Source: Rotaria sp. Silwood1 (taxonomy: Eukaryota > Rotifera > Eurotatoria > Philodinida > Philodinidae). Taken from it: DNA of 64,000 nucleotides. Positions 38,587 through 50,867 of the stretch are shown piece after piece. The stretch's first letter is position 1. The number at the start of each line of letters is the position of its first letter. The position numbers were made by a program, and so were the translations under genes. A model generated the notes under the pieces. The model ran no database searches, had not been told where the DNA came from, and saw only the letters and a list, made by a program, of their open reading frames with translations. The stretch is taken from contig CAJNOP010000090.1 in the NCBI GenBank assembly GCA_905250075.1, positions 372,001 to 436,000 of the forward strand. The letters run 5' to 3'.

Positions 38587-41500
38587 TTAAAGATTGTTCA
38601 ATGCTTTTTGACATGCATCATATTTTGCCAGTTTTTTATTTTTTCCAAAGCCATGAAATCGAGTTCCGTTCGATGATTCAACAATGCAAGTAAACTCTCC
38701 TTGTTTGTCATTTAATTCCCTGAAGAAATAAATCGTAGGCAAATAGATTTCAAGAATTTGAAACTTACTGAACGATTTTTCCGCCTTTTTCAAAAAATGA
38801 TCTTACTGGATTTAGGTTTCGATGTTTAACGGATGCATCTATAAAAAAAAACAACAACACAAATAAAATTATGTATATTTTTAATATTAACATACTAATA
38901 TATTGTCGAAGTAAAGGTTCAATAATCTTCCAAACTGTGTCTAAACAATATCCAGAATCAAGAAATATTGCTCCGATTAAAGCTTCAAATACATCAGCAA
39001 GAGCTTTGGGTGCTGTTGAATCAGCCCATTTATCAATATCCTAGAAAACAACAAATGAACAACTTAATATTTCATGAATAGAAATGTGTAAGAGTAACTT
39101 CTTTGTCAATGGTCTTGTTCATAGTCCTGTTAAATCTAATCTGATCCCAACTTAAAGCAAACTGCTTAGAGTTTAGTAAAAGTAGTGGTAGAGAGTTTTT
39201 GCTTCCTTATAAGAAGCTTAAAGAGATTTTCTTTCTATACAGTCTGATAATAGAAACGATTCTCTACGTTACTATGATGCTTATTCATTATTCAACTATT
39301 GTTATAATAATAAAATTTCGATAAGAGTCAGGGTTACCGAGATATTTCAAATGTGGAAGGGTCTGAAAATTCGGCAGCAAGTGCTTTCATATGCGAAGTG
39401 CCAGAAGTAATGATCGGTGGAAGGGGGCGAGACAACAATAAAACTTACTGTGACCCAGTCTCTTTCCAACAATAGTCAGCGTTTAATATTCTTTTCATTT
39501 ATAGCTACGCCCTCAGTCTATATTGACCATTCTAAGTGGTAAATCTATAGTGAGAAAGAAGCCTTAAGTAATTCTCTGGATCTAGTACCATGTAGTGTTT
39601 ACTTATTCGACTTAATCAAGCAAAATCTAAGCAATTTCGAATTATTGCATTGTGCTGTAAACAATTTCATGAATTTGTTGAATAAGGAAGCGAATAAAAA
39701 AGTTCGATACATGAATTCAACGAATGTAATAAAGTGTGTGAATAACCTGGACTATTATTTAGAACATTTAATGAAATCAAAATTTTATGAATTTATTTCT
39801 GTATCGCTCCTTTATTTTATATACACAACTTTCTGTGTATCCTATTATGTACGGACAGCTTGGTATTAACTGTGGAATATCTATTTGATTACCGAACTTG
39901 ATAGAATATAAGAAACTTAACTATAATTTATTAAAGCAAATCCTGTGTATGTTCATTCAACAAAAATGATATTACTTTGTTCAATTTGTCATTCATTGAT
40001 TGATCTTTTGTAAAAAGAGTTGAATTTTTAAGATAAATTGTTATCTCCTCCAAAAGATATGGTGGTACATGGAGAATTTTTCTGTGAAGATCACAAGAAA
40101 CAAGCAAATATGCTAAACGACCATTATTTGATAAATCTTGTCGAATATCTGTTACTCGACCTACGAAGAAAAAATCAATTTTCTATTAATAAACAAACAA
40201 AATCTTTTACTTGGTGTAACTTTTTTATAATACTCAACAAAAATACATCGTACAACAAGAAAGTCTAATACAGCATCTCCTAAATATTCTAACCTATTAC
40301 AAAGATTTAATAAATATTAGATTATTTTATTTTAAATACCTTTCATAGCATTGAGTAAGATGATTATTATGATATGATGGATGAGTAAATGCTGCAATTA
40401 GATATGCTTTATTTTTAAAAACATAATGGATCTCGTTTTCAATATCAGCAAATGTGAAATTGTTGAAAAATTCTTCAATTTTACTAATAATATCATTCTT
40501 TGTATCAGATAGATCGGCACATAGAATTGATGGTGGTTTTATAACTTGATCTATATGAGTTATTATCAATGAAATACAAAGAAAATTCTATTCTTACTTT
40601 GCTCATCAATTGGAATCACATCAAGACCTAGCCATTTCATAAATTTCATAGTTGTTATATAATTCGTCGAAATTAAAAATGCACCAATTAATGCTTCTAT
40701 CATATCAGCAAATGCTTTTGGTTTAGCTTTTTGTTCGGTATATTTTTTTGAGATTTCTTCATCAATTTTATAACCAGGTGGTATCCAATTAGCTTCTTCA
40801 CCTTGATAAATTAATTTATCAACATATAAATAATTTATTAATTCTTTTTTCTTAGCTAATCGATAAAGGTTTGCATTTGATACTTGTTTATCTTTTCTTG
40901 ATGTTAATTTACCCGCATTATCAAACGGATATTGATGATAGAATGACATAGACATTGCTAATTTAAGAAAACAATCACCAAGTATTTCTAAATTTTCCAT
41001 ATCAGTATTTTCATTTGCTGAACGTCGAGTAATTGATTGAAAAATTAAATTAGATGATGGTTGAAGTTCATTATTATTTTCTAATGAAAAATTATAATTA
41101 AGAGAAACTAGTGATAGTCCAGTTGATGGAATCTGTTGGAAGAATATATTATATGGTTTGTTTTTGTTAAAATTTTTTCTTACTGATGATAGCATATTAG
41201 TAAGACAATCGTCAAAAGTAACAATAGGCATAGATTCAACATCGAACAGCTACAATGAAAAATAGAAATCAAACAAGACAACTTTTGTCGAACATTTTTA
41301 AATATTCTACTATACTGAATAAGATTGAATATTATCAGCTAATAATTTTCTTAACTGTTCTATGTAATACAATTGTGTAATACGAACAAGAATACTTGGT
41401 AATTTAATAATTAATTCAAAATCTGCTTGATTGAGTGGACCATAACAAAGAACTTCGATTGGATAATAATTATTTTGTATAATTATTGAACTGTTCGATT

Positions 41501-44500
41501 CTTTCTCTTTTTTTGACGGAGAATCTTTTAAATAATTTATTTTTGGTTTTCGGAAAGTTCTCATTGTAGCCATTAGACGATCCCGTTGAATGTAAATATT
41601 TGGTACTTTGTACTCGAAATAATCTGCATAATTTTTAATTGTATCTAATGGTTTTTTATGTCCCCATTTATCTGTTACTCGTTTCAAAAGCGAAACATCA
41701 GAAATATTTGTATAAAGTTGTTTTTTTGACGAATGCCAAGGATAATAAAGTTCATTATCATTTAATTCAGATGGATTTAGAATAGACTTATTTTTTCTGT
41801 TACATATTGTCGCCATTCGTTGATAATCAATATCATTGGATTCTACTAATAGAAACAAGAAAGGATTCAAATACAAAATAAATCAAATTATATCTTACTT
41901 TTCAAAAGACATGGAAATAGTTTAAAAGTAGAATGTTCAATATCGAATTTCAGTATTGATTCCAATCCTGTATTCATATCATCAAAGACTTCTTCAAAAA
42001 TATATCGACAAAATTCTTCTAGTTCATTTTTATATTTCTCTATATTGATCGATTTCAAGTATGCAACTTTTACAGTTGATACACCAGTACGTCCATATAA
42101 ATTAAACATGGGCAACTAAAAACAAAATCCTATGTAAAAATAATTTTCAACTATATAGATTGTACCTTAATTAGTTTCTTAGGTACAATAAAACCGAGAT
42201 CATCATCATCCGAAATATTGATTCTATATAAATGCCAACAAGTAGGCAAGTTATTGTAATCATGAAAGAAATAGGAACTCTATTTGATAATAGAAATAAA
42301 TTTAGTGTCATATTTAAATTTCAATCATAATTAGATACCTGCTTTTCAATAATTTCAAACGGTACTTGTTTAGTATCACCATCATCATCGTCATCCGTTG
42401 TTAAGCATTGATCAGGACGAATTGGTAGACAATTTTGATCAAGTTCACCTTTCTTATGAAGCATTTCAACCATTTTTAAACAACATTCTTGTTTAGCTAA
42501 TCTTTTATTACTATTGTTGCACTTTCAAAAAAAAAAGAATAAAATTTCAATGTGTAAAAAAGAACTTACAATAATATCTTCTCGTATAGGACAATTTGCA
42601 GGCATTGATAAAATACATTTAAAACTATTATTTTCATTTTTATGAAAACAAAATCGTGGTGATAAAATTTGACTATTACCAAGTACAGCACAATATCTTC
42701 AAAGAAAATAAAAATAAAAATTTATGCTAACTGTTTCATTTACTGATTAATGATTTGTATTGAGCGTATACCATGAATTATTACTCCAGCTTCAGTTCGA
42801 TAAGGTTTTAATGCATTTAAATCATCTTGAGAAGTATTATCACTATCATCATCAGCTTGAAAATTTTGTTTCAACATCTAAATTTCAAAAATCTAGCATA
42901 CAAAAAAAATAAGTCTAAAATTTTTACTTTTTCCATATATTCATAATTTTGATATTCTTCTCTATTCAATGAAAGTTCTTCAACAGTAGATTCATCTCTG
43001 AAAAGAACAAATAATGCATTTTCGTTTCGCGCTCTTGCACGTCCTTTTGATTGCATATATGATGAAAAATTGTTTGGTTTATTAAAACGAATAACAAGAT
43101 TACATCCTGGAATATCGAAACCTTCTTCAATGATTGCTGTAGATATTAAAACTTTAATATTTTTGTGACGAAATTCTTCTACTACATCACGCTAAAATTC
43201 ATAAAAAATGTTTGAAAAGAATCTGTTTAAAATATCATCTAACTTGATATTTATTTGAAATACTTATTTCATCAATATAAGCTTTTGAACCAGCAAGATA
43301 TTTAATTTTAATAGAATCGCCTAAAATTTCTCCTAAGACTTGACATAAGAAAGCAGCCGTATATACTCTTTCAACAAAAACAATACATTGGCCACGATGA
43401 TTTTGTTTTATACGTTCTTCTAATTTAATTACTTTATCACTATAAAGAATTTTCCGATCTTCAGGTAGATTTCCGAGTTTATTATTGATTAGAGAATCAA
43501 GACTATTTATTATCTTTTCATATAAATCTTTTGCTTCTTTATCAGTTATTTTTATGAATGCATTTTTTGTTTCTAGATAATTTCTTAATGATATTATTCC
43601 TAAACGAAGTCCATATAAACCAAGATCATAACCAATATGTCTTATATTATCCAGATGACATTTAAGTTGTTTGAAAGTTCGACATTGTAATTGAATAAAA
43701 TTCGATGGATCATTTCGTTGTAAAAGATCATTTTCAAATATAGTTGGAGATTTGTTTGTCTTGATATATTTACTAACTTCATCAAAAATTAATTCGATTT
43801 CCTAAAAAACAAAAAAAATAAAATAAAATAGAAAAATTGTTGAAATTAAATTGAAATATTAACTTGAAAAATTTTCTTGACTTGGTCTTTCTTTTGACAA
43901 ATATTTTGCTTATAATTTGTACAACGTTGATGTTCAACTTTAACTGATGTACTATTTTCATTTATTTCTATTCGATTCGAACCAGTCTCAATACGAGCTC
44001 TAAAAATATTTATTTACATATGATTTTTTTTTTGGAGAAAGAACTATAAGACATCGCCGCATAAGATTGTCAATCTACCATCACCTTAGATGTTACTGTC
44101 TATAGATGAAAAAGAAAGTGCATAGAAATCTACTTATTTTTGTCTACTCAATTTTTGTTTTGTTGAATGCAAAAAAAAATTCTCTTTGACAAACTCAATA
44201 GGAAAACTAATCGTACTTGCTCTAACTCTGTATAAACTAATCGATGCGTCGATTAGTATAGAATGAAAAACTACGAGTACTATAGTTATTATTTAAAACG
44301 TTCAAAAGTCATAGCCCACCTAAGACTATTGAGTTCAGGAATTTTTTTTGCATTCAACAAGGCAAAAAATGAATAGTTAGAAATGTTCAAAATTTCATGC
44401 TGTATCTTTCTATTATATAGACAGTGAGGTCTAAGGAAGTAGCAGATTTACGAACTTATCTGACGATTTTGTTTACCGGTAAACGTTTTCCAGTTCTTTT

Positions 44501-45337
44501 GCAGCTTTTTGTAAATTTCTCGGTTCAATTTTTTGTCCACTAATTGATGCAGTTAAACCGAGTATACGTGGATAATGTGAACATCGATTATAATGTGTTT
44601 TCATTATTAAAGCATAAGGATCATCACCTGTTGCATGATGACATTCATCAAATATTAATAAATTAACTTTATCTAATGCTGAAAATATTTTATACATATT
44701 AAATAATAAAATAAAATAAAAATTTCAACGTACAAAAGAAGTTATGATCAAGTAAATTAAGAAATATTTGTACAGTAAAGATTAATATTTGATAAGTTTC
44801 AAATTCTGTAGGCCATCGATTGGTATCGCTTAGACTGATATTTGATGATCCACAATACATTTGAATTTTCAAATCTAAATGATCACTTAAAGTTTTGTAA
44901 TGTTGTCGAGCAAGTTCAACTGAAAGACAAAGAATAATTTTGTTTTTATTTGATAAATAAATATTAATTACTAGTTTTAACAAGAAGAATAGTTCTTTTC
45001 CCGCCATCTTCTTGTTTTCGTCGAATAATAGGTGACAATTCTTTAATAAGCATAATAGCAATATATGTTTTTCCACTACCAGTTGGTAGACAAACGATTA
45101 AATTTTCTGATTTAGCTTGTTCCATAATTTCTGTCTATGAATCAAAACGAAGAAAACTAATTTATTTGATACAAAAAAAAAAAAGGAATTTACTTGATAT
45201 GAACGAGGAGAGAACTCTGACATATTCTCATCAGGAATTGTGTTGCTGGAGTATGAAATTTATTTTTTTTAAATATTCAAAATTATTACTTACGAAATTG
45301 TTGTTAAACATTTAGATGAAGTTTCATTGCGATGCAT
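38587..45337 (-). CDS. DICER1: Dicer endoribonuclease
   Basis: Cuts long dsRNA and hairpin precursors into small RNAs. Twenty-two exons join in phase to 1445 aa, compact beside human (1922) or fly Dcr-2 (1722): 45337-45294, 45245-45194, 45134-44972, 44919-44734, 44678-44477, 43999-43864, 43801-43244, 43191-42928, 42877-42744, 42696-42570, 42521-42339, 42279-42166, 42115-41899, 41845-41316, 41249-41184, 41132-40598, 40550-40340, 40293-40211, 40160-39976, 39040-38896, 38838-38769, 38719-38587. Order: helicase with PTGSGKT (49-55), DECH (159-162) and QSKGRARAR (494-502); dimerisation domain about 560-660; platform/PAZ about 690-965; RNase IIIa with E1041, D1045, D1135, E1138; RNase IIIb with E1243, D1247, D1346, E1349; dsRBD about 1380-1445. 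All eight catalytic acids and the helicase motifs are present, so it should be active. Exon 15/16 intron (41133-41183) is 51 nt and in frame, so it could be retained. Confidence 0.95.
44060..44460. mobile_element. Inverted-repeat MITE in a Dicer intron
   Basis: Intron 5 of Dicer (44000-44476) is 477 bp, about eight times the local norm. Most of it is a foldback. Arms at about 44065-44190 and 44335-44455 pair through TTGTTGAATGC with GCATTCAACAA, CCTTAGA and ACTGTCTATA blocks. The loop is about 145 bp with no coding capacity. The element is probably spliced out with the intron. Confidence 0.7.
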
Positions 45338-45809
45338 GATTGTGAATATCTTTATGTTGTTTTTTTCACACGACAATCCACCATACCATGCTGGTAAAAA
45401 AAAGGAAATTTTGCGTTCTGTTATGTGTTTAGTGACGTCATATGACTTGTTTTATTTCAGAAAAAAAGAAAACGTAACAGAAATATAAGGATTATTTTTG
45501 TTTTATATTTCAATGTTTGGAATTTTTTGAATAAAAATGTCGATTGTCTTAATACAGCGATTCAATACAAACATTTCTTTTTTGTGCAATGGCAGTCTGA
45601 AGTAGTCAATATTTGGGGTGTCGTGATTTTTTTACAGAGAGAGAATATTTTTTTTAAGCAGAATGCAATAAAACAATAGATTTCAGCTTAACTGGGAAAA
45701 AATGAAAACCTTTCAAAATTTCAGGGGGCGTGACACAACCAGCACCTTTCAATCAAGTTATCACTTCTTTTGAGTGTCTTTTTTGTTCTTGTTCATGTAT
45801 GATATTGCT
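45338..45809. other. Region upstream of Dicer
   Basis: Probably includes the Dicer promoter and 5' UTR. No coding frame or clear promoter motif was identified. Confidence 0.4.
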
Positions 45810-46590
45810 TTTCAAGCATAGGTGGTGGAGCCACGAGGCCTGGATAGGCTCAACCCTACCATAGATTGGAGTCGGGTAGGCTTGGGTAGGCTCAAACTGG
45901 GACAGATAAAGGCTTGGGTAGGCTCGAATTATCCTAAATTAAACATATAAAAAAAGCTTGAGTAGGCTCGAATCGTCTTAGATTGAGGAGATAAAAGAGG
46001 CTTAGATAGGCTCTGTTTAATGTTAAAATTCTCTAAAGGGTGGTTCAAAAGTTTCGACCACTCTCTATAAATCGCTAGTATCTACAACAAACTTATATGA
46101 AGTTATTGATCAAATTACGTCATCCTTTAGCGAAAGATAAGAGTTATCATCTGAAAAAATATTTGGAAATAGATCTAGCATCTCACCAAGACGTTGTAAA
46201 AAAAAGAGAAAAAAAAATGCCCAGCATTTTTTAAAAAAAAAAAAACTTTTTAATAAAAAAAGAGGAGAAAAAGAGGCGTACAGTTTCCTTTCGAAGAAAA
46301 CTAAAACTCACCGGCACAATAGTACTATAGATCCGACAAAACTCGTACGTTATCAGTATAGGTTGAATATGACTTGAAAGAGAAAAACAAAAACGAAACT
46401 TCCAAATTGTTCAGAGATTGTTGTGCAGCTGCTTATTTATCCATAAGAAAACCGGAAAACATTAGAAAAATATTCTAAATACTCTATCTGCATAGTATCT
46501 GAGTATAATATTACTGTCTAACTAAGTAGGTATATAGAAATAGAAACAATCAAAATTCATTAAATGTCCTTTTTGCGTTTTGTTCCTTTT

Positions 46591-47336
46591 TATGTACTCA
46601 AAAAGTGAGTACACTCTAGAATTGGTCAGTGTGTCTGGCCGTCCGTCCGTTTACATGATAACTTTTGAAAGGAGAGTCCGATTGCGATGAAATGTTCTAC
46701 ACAGTTCAGTCTTAACAATATCTCGGTCGAGTTCGAAGATGAGCATGATTGGCCGAGCCGTTTCTGAGTTATTGCAAAAATTGTCATTTTTCCCTATGGC
46801 TTCCTGTAAGAAAATCGACCTATTCCCACTTTCGTAAAAAACTTTTACTATCATAATCAAATAAAACTCCAACTATAATATACCATTCGATAGAGACTTT
46901 CACGAGCTACAAAATGGTATATGAAGCATAAAGAAACAAGAAGGCTAGCTCACCTATTGTCAAGATAATCAGACGGAAATAGGTTCTGTTTTCGTCCACG
47001 CTCTAGTTGATCCGAAAATAGAGCTCTACCTTCCGATAACGGGCATGATACTTCGAGGTTTTTTGGGGCGGAGAACTCGAATCTGTCATCCATTTGCGTT
47101 GAAATACCATTGGTTGAGCAGGGACCAATAGAAATCAGGTTTTAGGAAAAACTACTTTCTGAGGGTAAATCAAGGTGAAGAGTTCAAATCTGAGCTGTAT
47201 TCATCCACAAATCCTATTGGTTGAGAGTGGCCAATAGAAATCAAGTATTTTATAGAAAAGGTTTGCCAGGATAATTTTGATGTCCACATATTCTAGGATG
47301 ACTCATCTGTCTCATTCACTTTTTGAAGTACACATA
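46591..47336. mobile_element. Nested element with TATGTACT-AAAAAGTGA termini
   Basis: Its ends are inverted repeats: TATGTACTCAAAAAGTGAGT at the left pairs with ACTTTTTGAAGTACACATA at the right. Just inside the left end is a GTCCGTCCGTTT run followed by ATAACTTTTGAAAGGAGAG, a layout seen in several invertebrate MITE-like families. It lies inside the 3.77-kb composite element. No coding frame was recognised. Confidence 0.6.
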
Positions 47337-48090
47337 ACTCTCGGATTTAAATCCGAGGTTTCCGCATTTATTTTCGGATGGCTGCGCATGTGAGACAGTT
47401 TTTCTTGCGCTTTTTCAATTTTCGGCAATTCTTCCGTGATTTTTACCATTTTTCGCAAGTCAGTTTCACTTTTCCGTTTCTCAACATAAATTAATACATT
47501 GATGGCAACTGTGTCCAGACAGCAGGTTTGTGGGAATCATTTGACCGCGTGCTATCGAAAACGCTTAATTTTTTGCAGTGACATATGATCATCTTCTTGG
47601 GTTCTGTATAAAGCGACTTACTTGTATTGAGTAGATTGTATGATCTCTTACTTTTTGTTTATCGGATACCCCTGTTTGTTGCTGTTGCATTCCATCATAT
47701 CCGATTGCTTCCAAGTACCATCAAACCGTTGTCAATATTAACCCATGTCAAGCAAACACGCTCGTAATTGGAGAAATACGGCGTTTCATATCGCCCAGTA
47801 ATGTGATCGTATAAATCCGTGATCGTATGCGCAAAATATATGATCATTTATAGACAAACAAAGCTCGTCTACACTATTCGTTTTACTTTGTATTTCTTCG
47901 TATACGATTATATTTCTCCATGTACGGTTTTGAGATATACGAACCTCCAAAATGTGATTGTATATGAAGAAACTCGGAAGAAGAGGAACAGGGGTTACTT
48001 CATTTTCTGATAAGCAGAAATCTTCAACTTATGTTATCATACTATCGGATGCTATTTTGCCGAACAAATCCCATTGAATCTGACAGAATT

Positions 48091-48730
48091 CTAAACTGAC
48101 AAGGGAGCCTTCCAAGATGTCGGAGCGCTTTTCAGTCAAGGTTTCGCGCATCTTGTAGCCCACAGTGAGCTATGTCTATAGTAAAAAAAGTTCGGGTTTC
48201 TGGCTTATTTCTGAGGAGATATCGAGTTCTCAGTGAATTTTCTCTATTGTACGCCTACATTGGCAGCAAAGCTGTACTTTCGAATTTTGACCTGAAACTT
48301 TGCCTGCATAAAGACCTCAGCTAGACTAGTTTGCATAAAAAATTTCAGAAGTTTTCAATAAAGTCTCTCTAAGATATGAAACTATCAAGGTATAGTCCCT
48401 TTTTCATCAATAATATATATCGTATGCATTTTTTCAAAGCTTCATATCTTAGAGAGACTTTATTCAAAACTTTTGAAATTTTTTATGCAAACTAATCTAG
48501 CTGAGGTCTTTATGCAGGCAAAGTTTCAGGTCAAAATTCGAAAGTATAGCTTTGCTGCCAATGTAGGCGTACAATAGAGAAAATTCACTAAGAGCTCGAT
48601 ATCTTCTCAGAAACAAGTCAGAAACCCGAACTTTTTTTACTATAGGCATAGCTCACTATGGGGTACAAGATGCGCGAAACCTCGACTGAAAAGCGCTCCG
48701 ACACTTGGGAAGGTTCCCTTGTGAGTCTAG
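48091..48730. repeat. Long hairpin: two ~290-bp inverted arms, ~56-bp loop
   Basis: The left arm (48091-48382) and right arm (48439-48730) are near-exact reverse complements over their whole length, including blocks CAAGATG(T/C)GCGAAACC-like ends, TAGTAAAAAAAGTTCGGGTT, TTGTACGCCTACATTGGCAG and AAGTCTCTCTAAGATATGAA. A transcript from either strand would fold into a dsRNA stem of almost 300 bp. It lies within the 3.77-kb composite element, 2.8 kb upstream of the Dicer start. Confidence 0.9.
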
Positions 48731-49842
48731 TCATCCTAGAAACTCTTTGCTTTGAAGCATGCGCTACGCTACGAGTTACCTATCCATTGTTAGATTCATA
48801 TCACAAGCTTCTCTGGGGCGAAAAAAATGGTCAAGAAACGTGAGCTCGAGATTACAATTTTACATGTCGATCATAACCAGAAAAACATGTTAAGATCGTG
48901 AGAGAATTACGATTTCATATTGGAAACATAATTGAGTGCTTTGCTTCCGCTAGAGAACTACAAAAGTTGGGTTCCGATTATGGATATATAATATCGCTGA
49001 AGTTGATCACTGAAATCATATACTATAGCTTTCTTAGCTATGCAACTTGACTGATCAGCACATCAGTTTGTTATGTGATATTTTTGTATGATACGGTAAC
49101 AATAATCAATATATTCATGAATATTTTTGTCAACGACCTGCTTCTTTGTGAGAAAAGAGGAAAAAGTGGATTTTTTCGAAAAAAGAGGCTAAAAAGAGGA
49201 ATTTTAAAAGAACAGAAGAAATGGAGGAAAAAGAGGTGGAGTGGGATGCCAGCTGAAAGCTGCTAAAATGATCATAACATTATAATAGACTTATGTATTT
49301 CGAAATATTTTTTTCAAATGATAACTCTCATCTTCCTCTACAAAATAACACAATTTGATCAATAACTTTGTATAAGTTTGTTGTAGATATTATCGATTTA
49401 TAGAGAGGGGTCGAAACTTTCGAAACATTCTTTAGTTATCAAATTCTACGGAATTTAAACCTAGCAAGAGAATCTGTAGCGCTTACCATTATAAACGAAA
49501 AAAAGTCTTTCAATTGACTATCGGTGCTGGCTTGGCTTAAAAGTTGAGCCTACCCTAGACCAAGACCGCTCTGCCGCCCATGCTTTCAAGTATACAAGTT
49601 TTGAAAGAAGAAAATGTTTTGTATTGCAAAAAAGCTTATCACATACGTATGCATCCTGAATGAACCTAGAAAATCTTGAATGCGCATCATATTTTTACAT
49701 AGTTTGAATGGTAAAAAAAGGTATAGACAATTTGCTGAATTTTTTGTACAACTTAAGTTTTACCATAACAAACTCAAGCAATCGTGTACTATATTATACT
49801 AGAGATCTTTTTATGAAATATTAATCAGAAGATAGTTCTGAC

Positions 49843-50867
49843 GAGGGAAGGTCCCCAACTGTCCAATTGCTTTTGAGTTCGGACCCTGTGCATAAGATAG
49901 ATCCCAGTGAGATATGAAAAACCCCAAAAGGATAACGGCCCTTATGCCTTCTGTCCAGAGTTATAGGGATTTTACTGGAATTTCAGTCTATGGCATGGTA
50001 TTTACCATCAAATCGAATGACGATATTTCGGGTTGAAATTTTGTCCATACACAGGTCTAGTTGTGGGTAAAATGCTCTGAAAATTTCCGCTCGAAAAAAT
50101 GTTTTCTTCCTGAGATATTAGAGTTATAAAAAAAACAGAAGATTCTAGCATCTGTCGTGCATACAATGGGCTATTTAATTTCAGTCTGAATTTATCAAAT
50201 AAAAATAATACTTGATTTCAAACTGAAACGTGAGTCTAGGAGTGAGGGGGGCGGGTGACTGAGGGTGTGGGTGTTGGTCTGGGACCCACACACACACCCA
50301 CACCCATGGTGCGGGTGTGGGCGCGCGAGTGCGGGTGAGGGTGTGCTTGTGGTTTTGTGTACTATAGGCTTTAGTCCCCTGCACAGGGGACTAAGCTTTT
50401 TGTGGGGGGGACTAAGGGGGACTTTGCAGGACTAGGGGGGACTAAGGGTTTTTAGTGAGACTACGTAGTATCAAACGAGAAAAGTTTGATTCGGAAGAAA
50501 TTGGTGTGGTTTTTTTGATTTTAGAATTCAGTTTGAAATAAAAAAGCCCATAGACTCCTGTCGTGAGATATGAGTGATTTTTAGAAGTTTAATATCTCGA
50601 GAAGAAAACATTTTTTCGAGCGGAATTTTTCAGGGCATTTTACCCACAACTAGACCTGTGTATGGACAAAATTTCAACCCGAAATATCGTCATTCGATTT
50701 GATGCTAAATACCATGCCATAGACTGAAATTCCAGTAAAATCCCTATAACTCTGGACAGAAGGCATAAGGGCCGTTATCCTTTTGGGGTTTTTCATATCT
50801 CACTGGGATCTATCTTATGCACAGGGTCCGAACTCAAAAGCAATTGGACAGTTGGGGACCTTCCCTC
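49843..50867. mobile_element. 1.03-kb inverted-repeat element with G/T-rich core
   Basis: The arms 49843-50120 and 50590-50867 are about 280 bp and nearly identical in inverted orientation, starting GAGGGAAGGTCCCCAACTG. No clear target duplication was found. The 0.47-kb core is unlike the rest of the window: it has runs of GGGTGTGGG, GACCCACACACACACCC and several GGGGGGACTAAGG units, and two small hairpins (GGGTGTGGGTG with CACCCACACCC; TTAGTCCCCTG with CAGGGGACTAA). No protein-coding frame was seen. Confidence 0.85.

Larger units (their letters stand above)
45817..49583. mobile_element. 3.77-kb composite inverted-repeat (foldback) element
   Basis: The left end CATAGGTGGTGGAGC and right end, the complement of GCATGGGCGGCAGAGC, are diverged terminal inverted repeats. 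A 7-bp direct repeat TTTCAAG flanks it (45810-45816, 49584-49590). The inverted arms continue inward for about 370 bp (45820-46190 with 49275-49580), sharing TAGGCTCAAC, CTCTCTATAAATCG and ATCTACAACAAACTTATA. Short direct repeats of a TAGGCTCGAA-type unit lie in the left arm. The interior holds a second inverted-repeat element (46591-47336) and a long hairpin (48091-48730). There is no transposase-like frame, so it is non-autonomous. Confidence 0.7.

Noticed and set aside
43961..43985. A GGTTCGAATC-like B-box suggesting a tRNA (minus strand)
   Set aside because: It lies in a Dicer coding exon and no acceptor stem or anticodon arm can be drawn around it.
48658..48843. Plus-strand frame in the long hairpin
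   Set aside because: It is chance coding in a repeat arm; the opposite arm has no matching frame and no domain is seen.
50181..50384. Pro/Trp/Val-rich minus-strand frame
   Set aside because: It is low-complexity translation of the G/T-rich core of the 1.03-kb inverted-repeat element.
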